Positions 8,234 through 18,347 are shown, counted from the stretch's first letter. The stretch: 42,038 nt of DNA from Sulfurimonadaceae bacterium (GCA_016744575.1 JADGEC010000007.1:1-42038), one strand, 5' to 3'. The notes: a model not told the origin generated them from the sequence alone. Made by a program: numbers and translations.

Positions 8234-10310
8234 ATTGTTTAATGATAGTTGGATCCGTTACTACGATAGCTGTACCGTTAGAGCTGATAAACGAGATCAT
8301 CTGTGTATGGATCTCAGTCGTCGCTTCGGGGCTGTATTGTGGGTCTAGCGGAGAGCGATGTTCCCCTGCTGTCAATCTTGTGACTGTCTTGGTAGTAGTA
8401 GGGATGAATACTTCTCCATCAGCAGTCGTGACAGTATTGGTCGCATTGATATCGAGTGCCTGTGTAAAGGTTATAAACGGGTCTGTCCCAGAAAGTGGTG
8501 CGGTCGCGATGCTGTTAGGTATAAACTGATCACCTGAACCCTCTGTACCATCACCAATAGCTTCAAACTCCAAGATAGGCAGACTCTTCTCACCTATCTG
8601 AGCAGTATAGTTAGCCGGGTCTGCATCATCGACGATAGTCTGTGCTGCGAGCATGAACGAACTATATGCGGCAGTACCCTTGATCACGCCTTTAGCTCCA
8701 AGACCAGCTTCGATAGTAGGACCAAAGACTGCGGAGTTGTTCATGATCTCGATGACTCCCTGACCAGGCATAGCCAGAGTCGCGGTAGTCAAGCCTTCAG
8801 TATGGTTAAGATAACCAATAGCCGAGATATTACCAAGCGAGTGAGACACAAAGTGGATCTTTGTGTTATCGAAGTCGACGCCTACTGCTGTCGCCAGTGC
8901 GTTTTCGAGTTGCATCAGGTCTGAGGTGGTCTGATGCATATTGTCTCGTGTGGTAGGCAGGTTCGTCAGATTTACGTAATGTGTACCGGTCGAATCGATG
9001 ATGCCATCAGGTTCTGCCGCGATTATATTATCATCTGCATCTTCAGTGACAAGATCGATATCGAAGGTTCGTTCTATGTTTGCGTTATAAAAAGGACTCT
9101 CAGTATCAGTTATACCATGTAGAGGAAGATCGATCGCAATAGCTGCATAACATTTTGCAGCAAATGTCTCTGCAAAAGCCAGAAGGTCAGAACGTTGGCG
9201 AGTGATCCCATGCTGATAGATGACGACTGGCCAGCCGGCTGCAGGTCTCACACATCCAAGGGCAGCTTCGGCCGCAGCATTGGGGACGGTCGCTACTACT
9301 GCGATGACAGTCTCAGCTTCTACATTGGGAAGTCTACTCTCGCCTGTAAAACTAAACTCTCCGGTGAGTGCGGGAAGTGGGTTGGCAGCTGTTGCCTGAG
9401 GCATGTATTGAGGTAAAGTCGAGAGTGAGCCGAAATAGACATCGGCAATACCGTTGAGCGTAGGTACGAATGTACTTGTAGTAGCTCCGGTAGCAGCCAG
9501 TGCCAAAGTGGCAGTCATCGTACTATCAGCCAAAGCAGTCTGTACTTCACCGATGGTCTGTGTAGAGAAGGTCCAGGCCATGATGATGTCATCACGTGCT
9601 ATTCCCTGTGTCGCAGCATGACCTATCATGGCCTGAGTAAGTTGACGAAGGCCTTCAAGTTTTGTAGCCGTACCGAGGTTGATGGCTGCATCTGCGTTAA
9701 AATAGACCGTTGGCCCATCTGCATCGACAAGTGCTTGCTCACCATTTAACATCGTAGTGATAGCATCAGAGACCAGAGGTGCTCCATCTGCATTGGAGAT
9801 CCCATCACTCAAGATGACCATATAGCCACTATCACCTGCGAGTGGCTTGATTGGTAGGATCACGAGACGCTCACCACTGATAGTAGCTACAAAATCGACT
9901 CCAAATGTAAGCTCACCTGTGATGGCACCGACGGCGGGGATGAAGCCTGTCGCCTCCGATGCAGCGGTGACGACTTGAAAGAGTCGGACGTTGCCAGGCA
10001 GTGTAGTAGGGTCAAGTCCGCCTGTCACACCGACTGTGATAGCTGATGTGGTCGAGAAGCCGTCGAGGGCGTTCAGTGCACGTTTGACAGCTGCATCACT
10101 GTCTTCAGGGTCATATTCGATGTTCAATGTCCCATCAGTGGAGCCAGCGAACAAGATGTCGTTAGGGTAAGGGATATCACCACCAGTCGAGTCAAAGACA
10201 GTCGCTGCCGCTGGTGTGATATCACCTTGATTGATACTTGAACTTGTCATACCGTCTTCACAACCGGTAAACGACCAGATCAGAAGGGCTGCAGATAAGA
10301 AACGTAACAT
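8232..10310 (-). CDS. VolA-like surface lipase/lysophospholipase lipoprotein
   Basis: 692 residues. The signal peptide ends SFTGC (Cys17 lipidated). The N-terminal half matches the bacterial virulence-factor lipase N-terminal family (FDSTGGDIPYPNDILFAG and later ADGPTVYFNADAAIN). The C-terminal half is an alpha/beta hydrolase with an oxyanion-type YQHG at 365-368, RDNMHQT at 455-461, and the nucleophile elbow S-H-S-L-G at 489-493 (Ser491; the first Gly of GxSxG is Ser). Asp in IGDGTEGSGDQFIP and His in AGEHRSPLDP are the probable rest of the triad. In Vibrio cholerae the related VolA is encoded beside fadL and frees fatty acids from lysophospholipids at the cell surface. Here the gene is divergent from fadL. 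RBS GAGGAG; -10 TATAAT at 10345-10340. Confidence 0.85.
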   Translation of the reverse strand: MLRFLSAALLIWSFTGCEDGMTSSSINQGDITPAAATVFDSTGGDIPYPNDILFAGSTDGTLNIEYDPEDSDAAVKRALNALDGFSTTSAITVGVTGGLDPTTLPGNVRLFQVVTAASEATGFIPAVGAITGELTFGVDFVATISGERLVILPIKPLAGDSGYMVILSDGISNADGAPLVSDAITTMLNGEQALVDADGPTVYFNADAAINLGTATKLEGLRQLTQAMIGHAATQGIARDDIIMAWTFSTQTIGEVQTALADSTMTATLALAATGATTSTFVPTLNGIADVYFGSLSTLPQYMPQATAANPLPALTGEFSFTGESRLPNVEAETVIAVVATVPNAAAEAALGCVRPAAGWPVVIYQHGITRQRSDLLAFAETFAAKCYAAIAIDLPLHGITDTESPFYNANIERTFDIDLVTEDADDNIIAAEPDGIIDSTGTHYVNLTNLPTTRDNMHQTTSDLMQLENALATAVGVDFDNTKIHFVSHSLGNISAIGYLNHTEGLTTATLAMPGQGVIEIMNNSAVFGPTIEAGLGAKGVIKGTAAYSSFMLAAQTIVDDADPANYTAQIGEKSLPILEFEAIGDGTEGSGDQFIPNSIATAPLSGTDPFITFTQALDINATNTVTTADGEVFIPTTTKTVTRLTAGEHRSPLDPQYSPEATTEIHTQMISFISSNGTAIVVTDPTIIKQ

Positions 10311-10493
10311 ATTTACTCCTCACAGGCTAAAGTCCAACCATTATAGCGAGGCGGGTTTTAGAATATTCTTCAAAACTTGAAGTTTTTATACAAATCTAAT
10401 ATTTGTAGATAAATATAAGTTAAATCATATAAATCTGAGTCAGAGTCTGGTACTATTAGGGACTTTAGATCTAAAAAAGCAGGGAGAGTTGGG
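10311..10493. promoter_or_regulatory. Divergent promoter region, lipase / fadL
   Basis: On the minus strand, TATAAT at 10345-10340 is followed after 4 bases by GGACTTTAG (10335-10327). On the plus strand, TACTAT at 10451-10456, preceded by TGG, is followed after 3 bases by the same GGACTTTAG (10460-10468). The shared 9-base word sits across the expected transcription start in both directions, so it may be an operator or a common start-site element that co-regulates both genes. Confidence 0.5.
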
Positions 10494-11708
10494 ATGAAAA
10501 GACTAATATTTGTATCAATGGCGGCAGCTTCGGTGATCTATGCAGGCGGTTATCAGATCCCGGAAAGCTCGTTGAACGCTATCGCACTTTCTGCGGCTAA
10601 TGTCGCTAACGCACATGGAGCGGATGCTGCTTATTACAACCCGGCTAATATGATCTGGATGGATGATGTCAATACTCTTTCGGCTGACTTGACGATGATC
10701 TTATTGACCGAGATCGATTATGAGGGAAGCTTTAGGGGAGATGGTGTGAACCATACTATTAACTCTGAAGAGGAGACCTTTGCTATGCCGACGCTGCATT
10801 ATGTCTCACCAAAGATAGGCAATGTACGTCTTGGTCTCAGTATGCTCTCACCGGGTGGTCTCTCCAAACGCTGGGAAAGTCAACCGGGCAAGAGTATCTC
10901 GGATGAGTTCTCTCTGACTGCGATTGAGCTGAACCCAAGTATAGCTTTTGCTCTGGGTGATAAGGTCTCTTTGGCCTTTGGATTACGTGTTATCTACTCT
11001 GAGGGTGTCGTAAAAAGTGCATCTACTGCCTCACGTGACATGACAGGTGACTCTCTGAACTACGGCTATAATCTTGCTTTGAGTTACCGACCGACTTCGG
11101 CACTTAAGATGGCAGTCACTTACCGCTCAAACATCGATCTTAAAGAAGAGGGTGATGCGACACTCTATTTTCCTGATAATGGGGACTATAGCGGAGATGT
11201 CGTCTATAAGGGAGATGCCACTGTCACGGTGCCTATTCCTGCGAAACTTGGTATGGCAGTAGCTTATACCTTCCCTACAGAGACTACGGTCGAACTGACG
11301 GTAGACCGGACCTACTGGTCCTCATATAAGACACTCGATTTTGATTATGTCGGAAGTATTGGAGTGTTGACTCCGGTCTTTGATGACCCGATCGCTAAAG
11401 ACTATGAGGATGTGTATGCTTTTCGTCTAGGTATCACGCAGGAGTTGGATCAGTGGACGTTGATGGCAGGTTATGTGCATGATGAGTCACCGATCCCTGA
11501 AGCTACCCTTGGTTTTGAATTGCCTGATTCTGATGGAGACGCTTATTCTTTAGGTGTGCGTTACGATATAGATGAAGCTTGGAACGTTGGTATTGCCGGA
11601 CTCTATAGTAAGAAAGACAGTCGAGATGTGAGCAATGATACGATCGATGGTACTTTTACAAATGCGGCGGTCTATATGGTCTCAGCAGGTGTGGAATATA
11701 AGTTCTGA
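10494..11708 (+). CDS. fadL: FadL/OmpP1-family outer-membrane fatty-acid transporter
   Basis: 404 residues with a signal peptide (cleavage near VIYA/GGY) and an N-terminal hatch typical of FadL: GYQIPESSLNA, then AANAHGADAAYYNPANM with the conserved N-P-A near residue 52. The rest is a long barrel ending VSAGVEYKF with terminal Phe. FadL proteins let long-chain fatty acids or other hydrophobic compounds cross the outer membrane. RBS GGGAGAG is 6 bases before ATG. Its stop overlaps the start of the acyl-CoA ligase (TGATG), and it is divergent from a surface lipase, which together suggest uptake and activation of freed fatty acids. Confidence 0.92.
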   Translation: MKRLIFVSMAAASVIYAGGYQIPESSLNAIALSAANVANAHGADAAYYNPANMIWMDDVNTLSADLTMILLTEIDYEGSFRGDGVNHTINSEEETFAMPTLHYVSPKIGNVRLGLSMLSPGGLSKRWESQPGKSISDEFSLTAIELNPSIAFALGDKVSLAFGLRVIYSEGVVKSASTASRDMTGDSLNYGYNLALSYRPTSALKMAVTYRSNIDLKEEGDATLYFPDNGDYSGDVVYKGDATVTVPIPAKLGMAVAYTFPTETTVELTVDRTYWSSYKTLDFDYVGSIGVLTPVFDDPIAKDYEDVYAFRLGITQELDQWTLMAGYVHDESPIPEATLGFELPDSDGDAYSLGVRYDIDEAWNVGIAGLYSKKDSRDVSNDTIDGTFTNAAVYMVSAGVEYKF

Positions 11709-13261
11709 TGGATCTCTCTTACCCTTATGAGAACTTCTATGAGATGATCGTGGCGAATGCGGCTTCACATGCTGATAAGCCTCTGATCTTTATAGATGAC
11801 ATAAAGACGACTAATGCCCAGTTTTTGAAGAAGGTGGACTCATTTGCACGTTTTTTAGAGATAGCCGGGATCCATAAGGGTGATAATGTCGCACTGATCG
11901 CTCCAAACAGTGAAGAGTTCGTCGTCACTGTCTTTGCGGTCACAAAGATCGGGGCGGTAGCTGTCCCGGTGAACAACATGCTCAAAGAAGCAGAGTATGC
12001 CTATATACTCAATGATTGTGATGCCAAGATGCTGGTCACGTCCAATAAGTTTTCCAAAGAGGTGGATTCGTTGATGTCGATCACTTCTGTAGAGAAGATG
12101 GTCTGGATAGATGAGGCACCTGTACTTGATGATGACAACATCATGTTCGATGAGGTCATCGACACGCATCCTCACAAGGAGGAGAAGCTCGACCCCATCG
12201 TGCTTGATGATCTGGCGGTCATCATCTATACTTCAGGTACCACGGGAAAACCTAAAGGCGCGATGCTCAGTTACCGGAACATCTTCTCCAACCTCATAGC
12301 GGCCAAAGAGCTTTTCGCAGTAGTGCCGAAGGACCGCTTTATCGTCTACTTACCGATGTTCCATGCCTTTACCTTCTCCATCATCGTGATGCTGCCGATC
12401 TTCACAACAGCATCGTTTGTCATCGTTCGTTCGATCCTTCCTTTTAGTAACATCATCAAGCAGACGTTACTTAAGCGGGTCACGATCTTTCTGGGAGTAC
12501 CAGACATCTATAATGCCCTCATACGTGCGGACCTTCCTTGGTATTTCTTGTGGTTCAACTCCATCCGTGCCTTCATCTCCGGTGCTTCCGCATTGAGTGA
12601 GGATACGATCAACCGTTTTGGCATTGTCTTCAAACGGGCAGTCATGCTCGAAGGTTATGGTCTGAGTGAGTGTTCTCCTGCTGTTGCTGTCAATCCTCGA
12701 CATAAGCAGAAGATCCTCTCTGTCGGTCAGGCGCTGCCGGGTTACGAAGTCAAGGTCGTTGATGAGAACATGCTCGAGGTCCCATGGGGACAGGTCGGTG
12801 AACTGATCGTCAAGGGTGACTGTGTGATGATAGGTTATCTCAACCGGCCAGAAGCGACAAAAGAGACGGTCATCAATGGATGGCTGCGTACGGGTGATAT
12901 GGCGAAGATGGATGATGAGGGTTATATCTATATTGTAGACCGCATCAAAGACCTTATCATCTCCAAAGGCATCAATATATATCCGCGTGAGATCGAAGAG
13001 CACCTGATGCTGCTTGATTATGTCAAAGCTGCTGCGGTCATAGGGGTCAAAGACCCTAACAGTGGTGAGGTCCCTGTGGCCTATATAGAGCTAGAAGAGG
13101 GTACTGACACCGAGAAGATCACAGAAAGTGTTATCAAAGCCGCTTTGAAGAGCAAGATGGCAAACTTCAAGATACCGAAAGCAGTCAAGTTCATTGATGA
13201 GCTTCCCAAGAATGCGACCGGTAAAGTACTTAAACGAGTACTAAAAGAGCAGGAGGAGTAG
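11708..13261 (+). CDS. Long-chain fatty-acid-CoA ligase (AMP-binding)
   Basis: 517 residues of the ANL superfamily, which activates fatty acids as acyl-AMP and then acyl-CoA. The P-loop-like motif reads YTSGTTGKPKGA, then the A5 motif GYGLSE, the A7 motif WLRTGD, the A8 hinge DRIKDLIISKGINI, YPREIEE, and the catalytic Lys block KNATGKVLKR at the C-terminus. Translation is coupled to fadL by a one-base overlap, fitting vectorial import where the ligase traps entering fatty acid at the inner membrane. Substrate chain length cannot be read directly; FadD-like function is inferred from context. Confidence 0.92.
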   Translation: MDLSYPYENFYEMIVANAASHADKPLIFIDDIKTTNAQFLKKVDSFARFLEIAGIHKGDNVALIAPNSEEFVVTVFAVTKIGAVAVPVNNMLKEAEYAYILNDCDAKMLVTSNKFSKEVDSLMSITSVEKMVWIDEAPVLDDDNIMFDEVIDTHPHKEEKLDPIVLDDLAVIIYTSGTTGKPKGAMLSYRNIFSNLIAAKELFAVVPKDRFIVYLPMFHAFTFSIIVMLPIFTTASFVIVRSILPFSNIIKQTLLKRVTIFLGVPDIYNALIRADLPWYFLWFNSIRAFISGASALSEDTINRFGIVFKRAVMLEGYGLSECSPAVAVNPRHKQKILSVGQALPGYEVKVVDENMLEVPWGQVGELIVKGDCVMIGYLNRPEATKETVINGWLRTGDMAKMDDEGYIYIVDRIKDLIISKGINIYPREIEEHLMLLDYVKAAAVIGVKDPNSGEVPVAYIELEEGTDTEKITESVIKAALKSKMANFKIPKAVKFIDELPKNATGKVLKRVLKEQEE

Positions 13262-13357
13262 GGAGATACTTCTTACTCTGAGAGCACACTTCACGCTCCG
13301 TTTTAGGCTGCGTACGATATCCTTCCATCCATAAATAATGAACTATAGTGAGACACA

Positions 13358-15094
13358 TTGATATATTTGATCGATTTTTTAGAGCACAAGGATGTCGCAC
13401 AGACTAAGATATTCTCTCAACTCAAATGTGAGATAGATGAAGCGAACATCCTGCAACTATTGGCGCAGAAGTTCATAGGCGGCCAGGAGGACTACGTTGT
13501 ATTGGAGTTGCTTCAAGAGCTTTATGGCATAGATGATTATGCGTATGTAGGTCATCTCGAACAGATAAAGAGCCTGCTTGAACTTGGCTGGATCACCCAA
13601 AACTCCTTTACCCCGCTGAAGATCAGTGATCTTACCCATCTGGAGTTACTAAACACAGCAGTTGCACTGACACACTCGTTCCTAAGGCTTCTGGAGGAGG
13701 GTACACTTGAGATGAGACTGCCGGATATCAAGCCTTATGCCGACCATCTTGAATACCTGCAAGACCAGTTCTTCCGTATCGAGCTCTATCAGAAGATGAG
13801 TGGGATCAGACATAGTGTCCATGAACACTCCCTTGGGATAGACCGTATCCAGAACAAACTTGCACTACTGGAAAAAAGGATAGAGGACCGGATCTCGCAG
13901 ACTGAACAGGAGGTCGTACTAGATCGCTTTTTCAAGCAGAAGAAACTGGAGCCTAAAGAGCAGGTGATCTTTCTCGCTCTGCTTAAAGAGGAGTATAGTG
14001 CGGGTGATGCGAATCTACGTGAGATGAACGCGCTGATCGATCTTATCAGTCTTGATGAGTATGAACGTATCAAAAATCGTTCACTGCTTGAAGAGGGTTC
14101 CCGTCTTATTAGCGAGGATATCATGGACTATGAGGAGATGCTTAACCCCTTTGGCGGTATTACCCGGGCGTTTTATATCGCTGATGAGGTGTTACAGTCC
14201 ATCATACACCCACAAAAGAAGAAGAAGATCCGTAGGCTTAAACTGGACATGCTTATCAAAGAGCAGGACCTTTTTGAGTTAGTCGAGTCTAATACAGACC
14301 TTGACGATGTCGTTCTTGACTCCAAGACTCAGGAGACTCTGCAGAACCTGATGAAGCAGGTAGACAAGACAGTGATAGGTCGTCTACATGAGTGGGGCAT
14401 AAAAGAGCGCCGTAAAGGAATAGACGCACGTATCATCTTTTACGGACCTCCTGGAACCGGTAAGACGATGACAGCACACTCTTTAGGCAAGTCTCTTCGG
14501 CGTCAGGTGCTTAGTTTTGACTGTTCGAAGATCCTCTCTATGTATGTTGGGGAGAGTGAGAAGAACGTGCGTAAGATCTTCGATACCTATAAGGACCTTA
14601 CTAAGCGGACGAAGACAGAGCCTATACTGCTGCTAAATGAAGCCGATCAATTCCTTAGTTCACGCTCAAGTGGTGTGAACTCTAGCGCTGATCAGATGCA
14701 TAACCAGATGCAGAACATCTTTCTTGAGCAGATAGAGAAGTTTGAAGGTATATTGATAGCGACGACGAACCTGCTTGAGAACATCGATATGGCGTTCTCA
14801 CGCCGGTTTAACTATAAGATAGAGTTCAAAAAGCCAAATAGAGTACAGCGGCAGCTATTGTGGGAGCAGATGCTGCCAAAAAATGCTCCATATGAGGAAG
14901 GGTTTGACGCTGCTGTATTGGCTGAACATGCTCTTAGCGGCGGGCAGATCAATCTTATCATCAAAAATACTGCTTATACCGCAGCGACAGCAGAAGCGCC
15001 GCTTTTCACTATGGCTGGATTGAAGTCTGAGATAGATAAAGAACGAAGTGGGAACTTCGATTCAGAGAAGTCGATGGGCTTCTTAAGTACCTGA
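13358..15094 (+). CDS. AAA+ ATPase with long N-terminal region
   Basis: 578 residues. Residues 1-330 are mainly helical and charged with a coiled-coil stretch near 165-200. The AAA module follows: Walker A GPPGTGKT at 363-370, Walker B LLLNEAD (Asn427 where Asp is usual, Glu428 kept), sensor 1 ATTN, and Arg-finger region FSRRFNYKIEF. This layout resembles bacterial CDC48-like remodelling ATPases of unknown target. The start is TTG at 13358; no ATG or GTG is available in this frame, since a TGA lies three codons upstream. A -10-like TATAGT at 13344-13349 would start the mRNA almost at the start codon. It stands alone between fadL-ligase and nuo. Confidence 0.8.
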   Translation: MIYLIDFLEHKDVAQTKIFSQLKCEIDEANILQLLAQKFIGGQEDYVVLELLQELYGIDDYAYVGHLEQIKSLLELGWITQNSFTPLKISDLTHLELLNTAVALTHSFLRLLEEGTLEMRLPDIKPYADHLEYLQDQFFRIELYQKMSGIRHSVHEHSLGIDRIQNKLALLEKRIEDRISQTEQEVVLDRFFKQKKLEPKEQVIFLALLKEEYSAGDANLREMNALIDLISLDEYERIKNRSLLEEGSRLISEDIMDYEEMLNPFGGITRAFYIADEVLQSIIHPQKKKKIRRLKLDMLIKEQDLFELVESNTDLDDVVLDSKTQETLQNLMKQVDKTVIGRLHEWGIKERRKGIDARIIFYGPPGTGKTMTAHSLGKSLRRQVLSFDCSKILSMYVGESEKNVRKIFDTYKDLTKRTKTEPILLLNEADQFLSSRSSGVNSSADQMHNQMQNIFLEQIEKFEGILIATTNLLENIDMAFSRRFNYKIEFKKPNRVQRQLLWEQMLPKNAPYEEGFDAAVLAEHALSGGQINLIIKNTAYTAATAEAPLFTMAGLKSEIDKERSGNFDSEKSMGFLST

Positions 15095-15406
15095 AGCAAA
15101 GTACGTATCAGTAAGTAGCATTTCATCAGCATCCTTATTGAAAAGTCACCTTTAATCAACTTATATAGGTAATATTTATAGTATATTTTCGCTGCTATTA
15201 CCTATCTACACACTTCTTCCTCATCTTCTTATCTTGGTTGTTCCAAATAGTGACAGCTTGAAAATATGTCATTGCCATTTCGCTCTCGTTTAATCCTCTT
15301 TTTGATATAGTGCAGATAACTGTTTTCATCAGAAAAAAAAGCAGTCAGAATGGTACACATGTACTGTTTTTGGATGTTTATTAACAACAACGAAAAAGGT
15401 TGATTT
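15095..15406 (+). promoter_or_regulatory. Leader and control region of the nuo operon
   Basis: No gene is seen here. A perfect inverted repeat, ATAGGTAATA (15165-15174) and TATTACCTAT (15196-15205), has centres 31 bases apart, about three helical turns, as for a looping operator; it could also fold as a 10-base hairpin. A -10-like TATAGT lies at 15306-15311. Further on, AAAAA-G-CAGT (15336-15345) and ACTGTTTTT (15363-15371) form a weak terminator-like repeat just before nuoA. Confidence 0.45.
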
Positions 15407-15796
15407 ATGGAGCACGTTAACACGATGAATCCTTACTTTGGGGTTTTTGTGCTGTTTGTACTGACGTTTGGTGCATTCTATGCGACCACGGTGATTGCCC
15501 GTCTGGCAAGCCGTGCATTAGCTGCAAAAGATACGGAGAAGTTAAAACTTACCGTTTATGAGTGTGGTCCGGAAGTGACCAAACAGCCCAACAGGATCTC
15601 GTCTCAGTTTTATCTGTTCGCACTCCTGTTTTTGCTTTTTGATGTGGAGATCGTCTTTATGTTCCCATGGGCGATCGACTTCAAACTCTTAGGTTGGTTT
15701 GGCTTCGCAGAGATGTTATTGTTCATCTTACTGCTGGCTATTGGCTTTGTTTATGCTTGGAAAAAAGGAGCGCTTGAATGGCACAGCATCAAGTAA
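15407..15796 (+). CDS. nuoA: Complex I subunit NuoA
   Basis: 129 residues with three membrane helices (about 9-30, 65-85, 95-117). Between helices 1 and 2 is the conserved loop with YECGPE, the NuoA Cys-loop near the quinone cavity, and helix 2 carries [12 protein letters not shown]. It joins the peripheral and membrane arms in the inner membrane. First gene of the nuo operon; AAAGG precedes ATG. Its 3' end overlaps nuoB by 19 bases. Confidence 0.96.
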   Translation: MEHVNTMNPYFGVFVLFVLTFGAFYATTVIARLASRALAAKDTEKLKLTVYECGPEVTKQPNRISSQFYLFALLFLLFDVEIVFMFPWAIDFKLLGWFGFAEMLLFILLLAIGFVYAWKKGALEWHSIK

Positions 15797-16287
15797 ATTA
15801 TATGCAAGATGGTGGCCTACCGGTCGCATTGACATCTATCGACAAATTAGCAAACTGGGGTCGTTCAAACTCGCTTTGGGCCCTGACTTATGGTTTGGCA
15901 TGTTGTGGTATCGAGATGATGGCTTCAGGCGCATCACGTTATGACTTTGACCGTTTTGGTACTATCTTCCGTTCGTCACCACGTCAGGCCGACATCATGA
16001 TCGTCGCAGGGACATTGACAAAGAAACACGCTGAGTTCATCAGACGTCTTTATGACCAGATGACAGAACCAAAATGGGTCATCTCTATGGGTTCATGCGC
16101 GAACACCGGCGGAATGTTCAACACATACGCTACAGTCCAGGGTGTCGACCGTGTCATCCCGGTAGACCTCTACTTACCTGGGTGTGCTCCACGCCCGGAG
16201 ACACTTCAATATGCTGTGATGCTGCTGCAGAAGAAGATCCGTAGTGAGAAAGCAATAAAATCGCAAAAACCTAAAAGGCTGATGTGA
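15778..16287 (+). CDS. nuoB: Complex I subunit NuoB (cluster N2)
   Basis: 169 residues; holds the last Fe-S cluster, N2, that reduces quinone. Ligands are visible: the adjacent pair in [18 protein letters not shown], and PGCAPRPE. Usual length. A good AAGGAG lies 8 bases before ATG inside nuoA, so the 19-base overlap is real and not a start error. The C-terminal tail is basic (KSQKPKRLM). Confidence 0.97.
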   Translation: MAQHQVNYMQDGGLPVALTSIDKLANWGRSNSLWALTYGLACCGIEMMASGASRYDFDRFGTIFRSSPRQADIMIVAGTLTKKHAEFIRRLYDQMTEPKWVISMGSCANTGGMFNTYATVQGVDRVIPVDLYLPGCAPRPETLQYAVMLLQKKIRSEKAIKSQKPKRLM

Positions 16288-17102
16288 TGAGAGCATATAC
16301 AGATAAGAAAGACGTACAGAAAAAAGCTTATTACACAGACCGTTACTGGGTCGCACCACAGGTGCCAAAAAGTACTGTTGAAAGTGACGAGGTCTTTGCT
16401 GCAGACCTTGAAGCGATAAAAGCGAAGTTCGATGTCATCGAAGCTTATATCCAAGTCAAGCAGATGGTCGTCATGATCAAGCCTGAGGACAACTACGGTG
16501 TTCTTGAGCTGCTTAAAGATGAGTGTGACTACACGCAGCTCTCAGAGATGAGTGCTATTGACTGGATAGCAGATAAAGGGCAACTAGAGGTCTTCTATCA
16601 GCTCTTAAGTATGAATAAACGCAAACGTATACGTGTGAAATGCTTTATTGACCAGGAACAAGCTGTAGAGAGTGTCAACCCACTTTTCAGATCTGCTGAC
16701 TGGGCGGAGCGTGAAGCTTATGACATGCTTGGTCTTAAGGTAAACAATCATCCGTTCATGAAGCGTATCCTTATGCCTGATGACTGGGAAGGTCATCCAC
16801 TACATAAGACCTATCCGCTTCAAGGTGATGAGTTTGCCCAGTGGTATGAGGTCGATAAGATCTTTGGTAAAGAGGCTCGCGATATCATCGGACCGGAGAA
16901 TCGTGACCCTGCTATGGTAGATCGTTACGATACGGAACGTTTTGGACGTCTGGGACACGAAGTACCTCGTGGCGCAGAGCCAAAAGAGAGTAAAGGGCCA
17001 GAACCTACTACACCACTCGCGTACCAGGAAGATGATGGTGTCTTCATGATCGAGAAGTTCGAAGAAGAGAAATCTGTCGTGATCCGCGACAGAGATAGAT
17101 AA
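16287..17102 (+). CDS. nuoC: Complex I subunit NuoC
   Basis: 271 residues of the 30-kDa subunit in the peripheral arm. The family signature is [16 protein letters not shown] followed by [23 protein letters not shown]-terminal tail of about 70 residues after it is rich in Pro, Glu and Lys. I chose the ATG at 16287, which overlaps the nuoB stop (TGATG); a GTG one codon earlier is equally open. AAAAGG at 16273-16278 serves either. Separate from nuoD here, unlike the fused form in Escherichia coli. Confidence 0.95.
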   Translation: MRAYTDKKDVQKKAYYTDRYWVAPQVPKSTVESDEVFAADLEAIKAKFDVIEAYIQVKQMVVMIKPEDNYGVLELLKDECDYTQLSEMSAIDWIADKGQLEVFYQLLSMNKRKRIRVKCFIDQEQAVESVNPLFRSADWAEREAYDMLGLKVNNHPFMKRILMPDDWEGHPLHKTYPLQGDEFAQWYEVDKIFGKEARDIIGPENRDPAMVDRYDTERFGRLGHEVPRGAEPKESKGPEPTTPLAYQEDDGVFMIEKFEEEKSVVIRDRDR

Positions 17103-17112
17103 GGACAGTTGT

Positions 17113-18339
17113 ATGCAACAAACCAATAGACTACGTCCATTTTTTGAGAATATCACCTTTGACCGTGATGACAATGAACTGGTACTGAACTTCGGTCCTC
17201 AGCACCCTTCAGCTCACGGACAATTGCGTCTTATGCTGCACCTGCAGCAAGAGCAGATAGTCAAAGCCCATCCGGATGTCGGTTACCTTCACCGTGGTAT
17301 GGAGAAGATGGCTGAGAACATGATCTACAATGAGTTTATGCCGACGACTGACCGTATGGACTACATCGCATCAAGCTCGAACAACTATGGTTTTGCCCTG
17401 GCAGTAGAAGAGCTTATCGGACTTGAAGTACCTCGTCGTGCAAAAGTCATCCGTATGATGCTACTTGAGACAAATCGTCTGATGTCCCACCTTTTCTGGC
17501 TTGCTACTACAGCGCTGGATATCGGTGCTATGACAGTGTTCCTGTATGCTTTCCGTGAGCGTGAGTATTTGATGGACCTTATCGAGGACTATTGTGGAGC
17601 ACGACTTACCCACTCAGCAGTCCGTATCGGTGGTGTGCCACTGGACCTTCCGGATAACTTCATGGGTGACCTTAGAAAGTTCCTTGAGAAGCTTCCAGAG
17701 AACATCAAAGACTACGAAGACCTTCTGGATACTAACCGTATCTGGAAGATGCGTATGGAGAAGGTCGGAGTCATCTCTACGGAGATGGCGCTGAGCTGGG
17801 GTTGTACAGGTCCGATGTTACGTGCCTCCGGTGTCAAATGGGATATTCGTAAAGAGGAGCCGTATGAGCTTTATGACGAAGTAGACTTTGATGTGCCTTA
17901 CTCAGATAAGGGTGACAACTACGCGCGTTATAAGATCTACATGATGGAGATGCGTGAGTCTGCGAAGATCCTGCATCAACTTATCCCGATGTATTTCGAT
18001 ACTACACCGGAGTTGATGGCACATGCACCTAAGTATATCTCTGCACCTAAGATCGACATCATGACGCAGAACTACTCGTTGATGCAGCACTTCGTACTGG
18101 TCACTCAGGGAATGCGTCCTCCAGTCGGTGAGGTCTATATCCCGACGGAGTCACCTAAAGGTGAGCTTGGTTTTTACATCAATTCGCAGGGTGGTCCATA
18201 TCCGTACCGCCTAAAGCTACGTGCGCCTTCGTTCTGGCACACAGGTATCTTGACCGACCTCTTACCGGGTCACTATATCCCAGACGTCGTCTCGATCATT
18301 GGTACAACCAATATCGTCTTCGGCGAAGTCGACCGTTAG
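17113..18339 (+). CDS. nuoD: Complex I subunit NuoD
   Basis: 408 residues of the 49-kDa subunit that lines the quinone pocket with NuoB. Seen: [14 protein letters not shown] near residue 27, with the quinone-headgroup His; [11 protein letters not shown]; then [10 protein letters not shown]; and the C-terminal block ending VFGEVDR, typical of the family. The gap after nuoC is 10 bases with AAGGAC before ATG. No sign of truncation. Confidence 0.97.
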   Translation: MQQTNRLRPFFENITFDRDDNELVLNFGPQHPSAHGQLRLMLHLQQEQIVKAHPDVGYLHRGMEKMAENMIYNEFMPTTDRMDYIASSSNNYGFALAVEELIGLEVPRRAKVIRMMLLETNRLMSHLFWLATTALDIGAMTVFLYAFREREYLMDLIEDYCGARLTHSAVRIGGVPLDLPDNFMGDLRKFLEKLPENIKDYEDLLDTNRIWKMRMEKVGVISTEMALSWGCTGPMLRASGVKWDIRKEEPYELYDEVDFDVPYSDKGDNYARYKIYMMEMRESAKILHQLIPMYFDTTPELMAHAPKYISAPKIDIMTQNYSLMQHFVLVTQGMRPPVGEVYIPTESPKGELGFYINSQGGPYPYRLKLRAPSFWHTGILTDLLPGHYIPDVVSIIGTTNIVFGEVDR

Positions 18340-18347
18340 GAGCATAT

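Noticed and set aside
12467..13003. Long minus-strand open frame (178 codons) inside the acyl-CoA ligase gene
   Set aside because: The plus strand encodes all ANL motifs here; the antisense frame is a shadow.
15336..15371. Terminator-like repeat just before nuoA
   Set aside because: The stem is interrupted and mostly A-T; too weak to call a terminator or attenuator on sequence alone.
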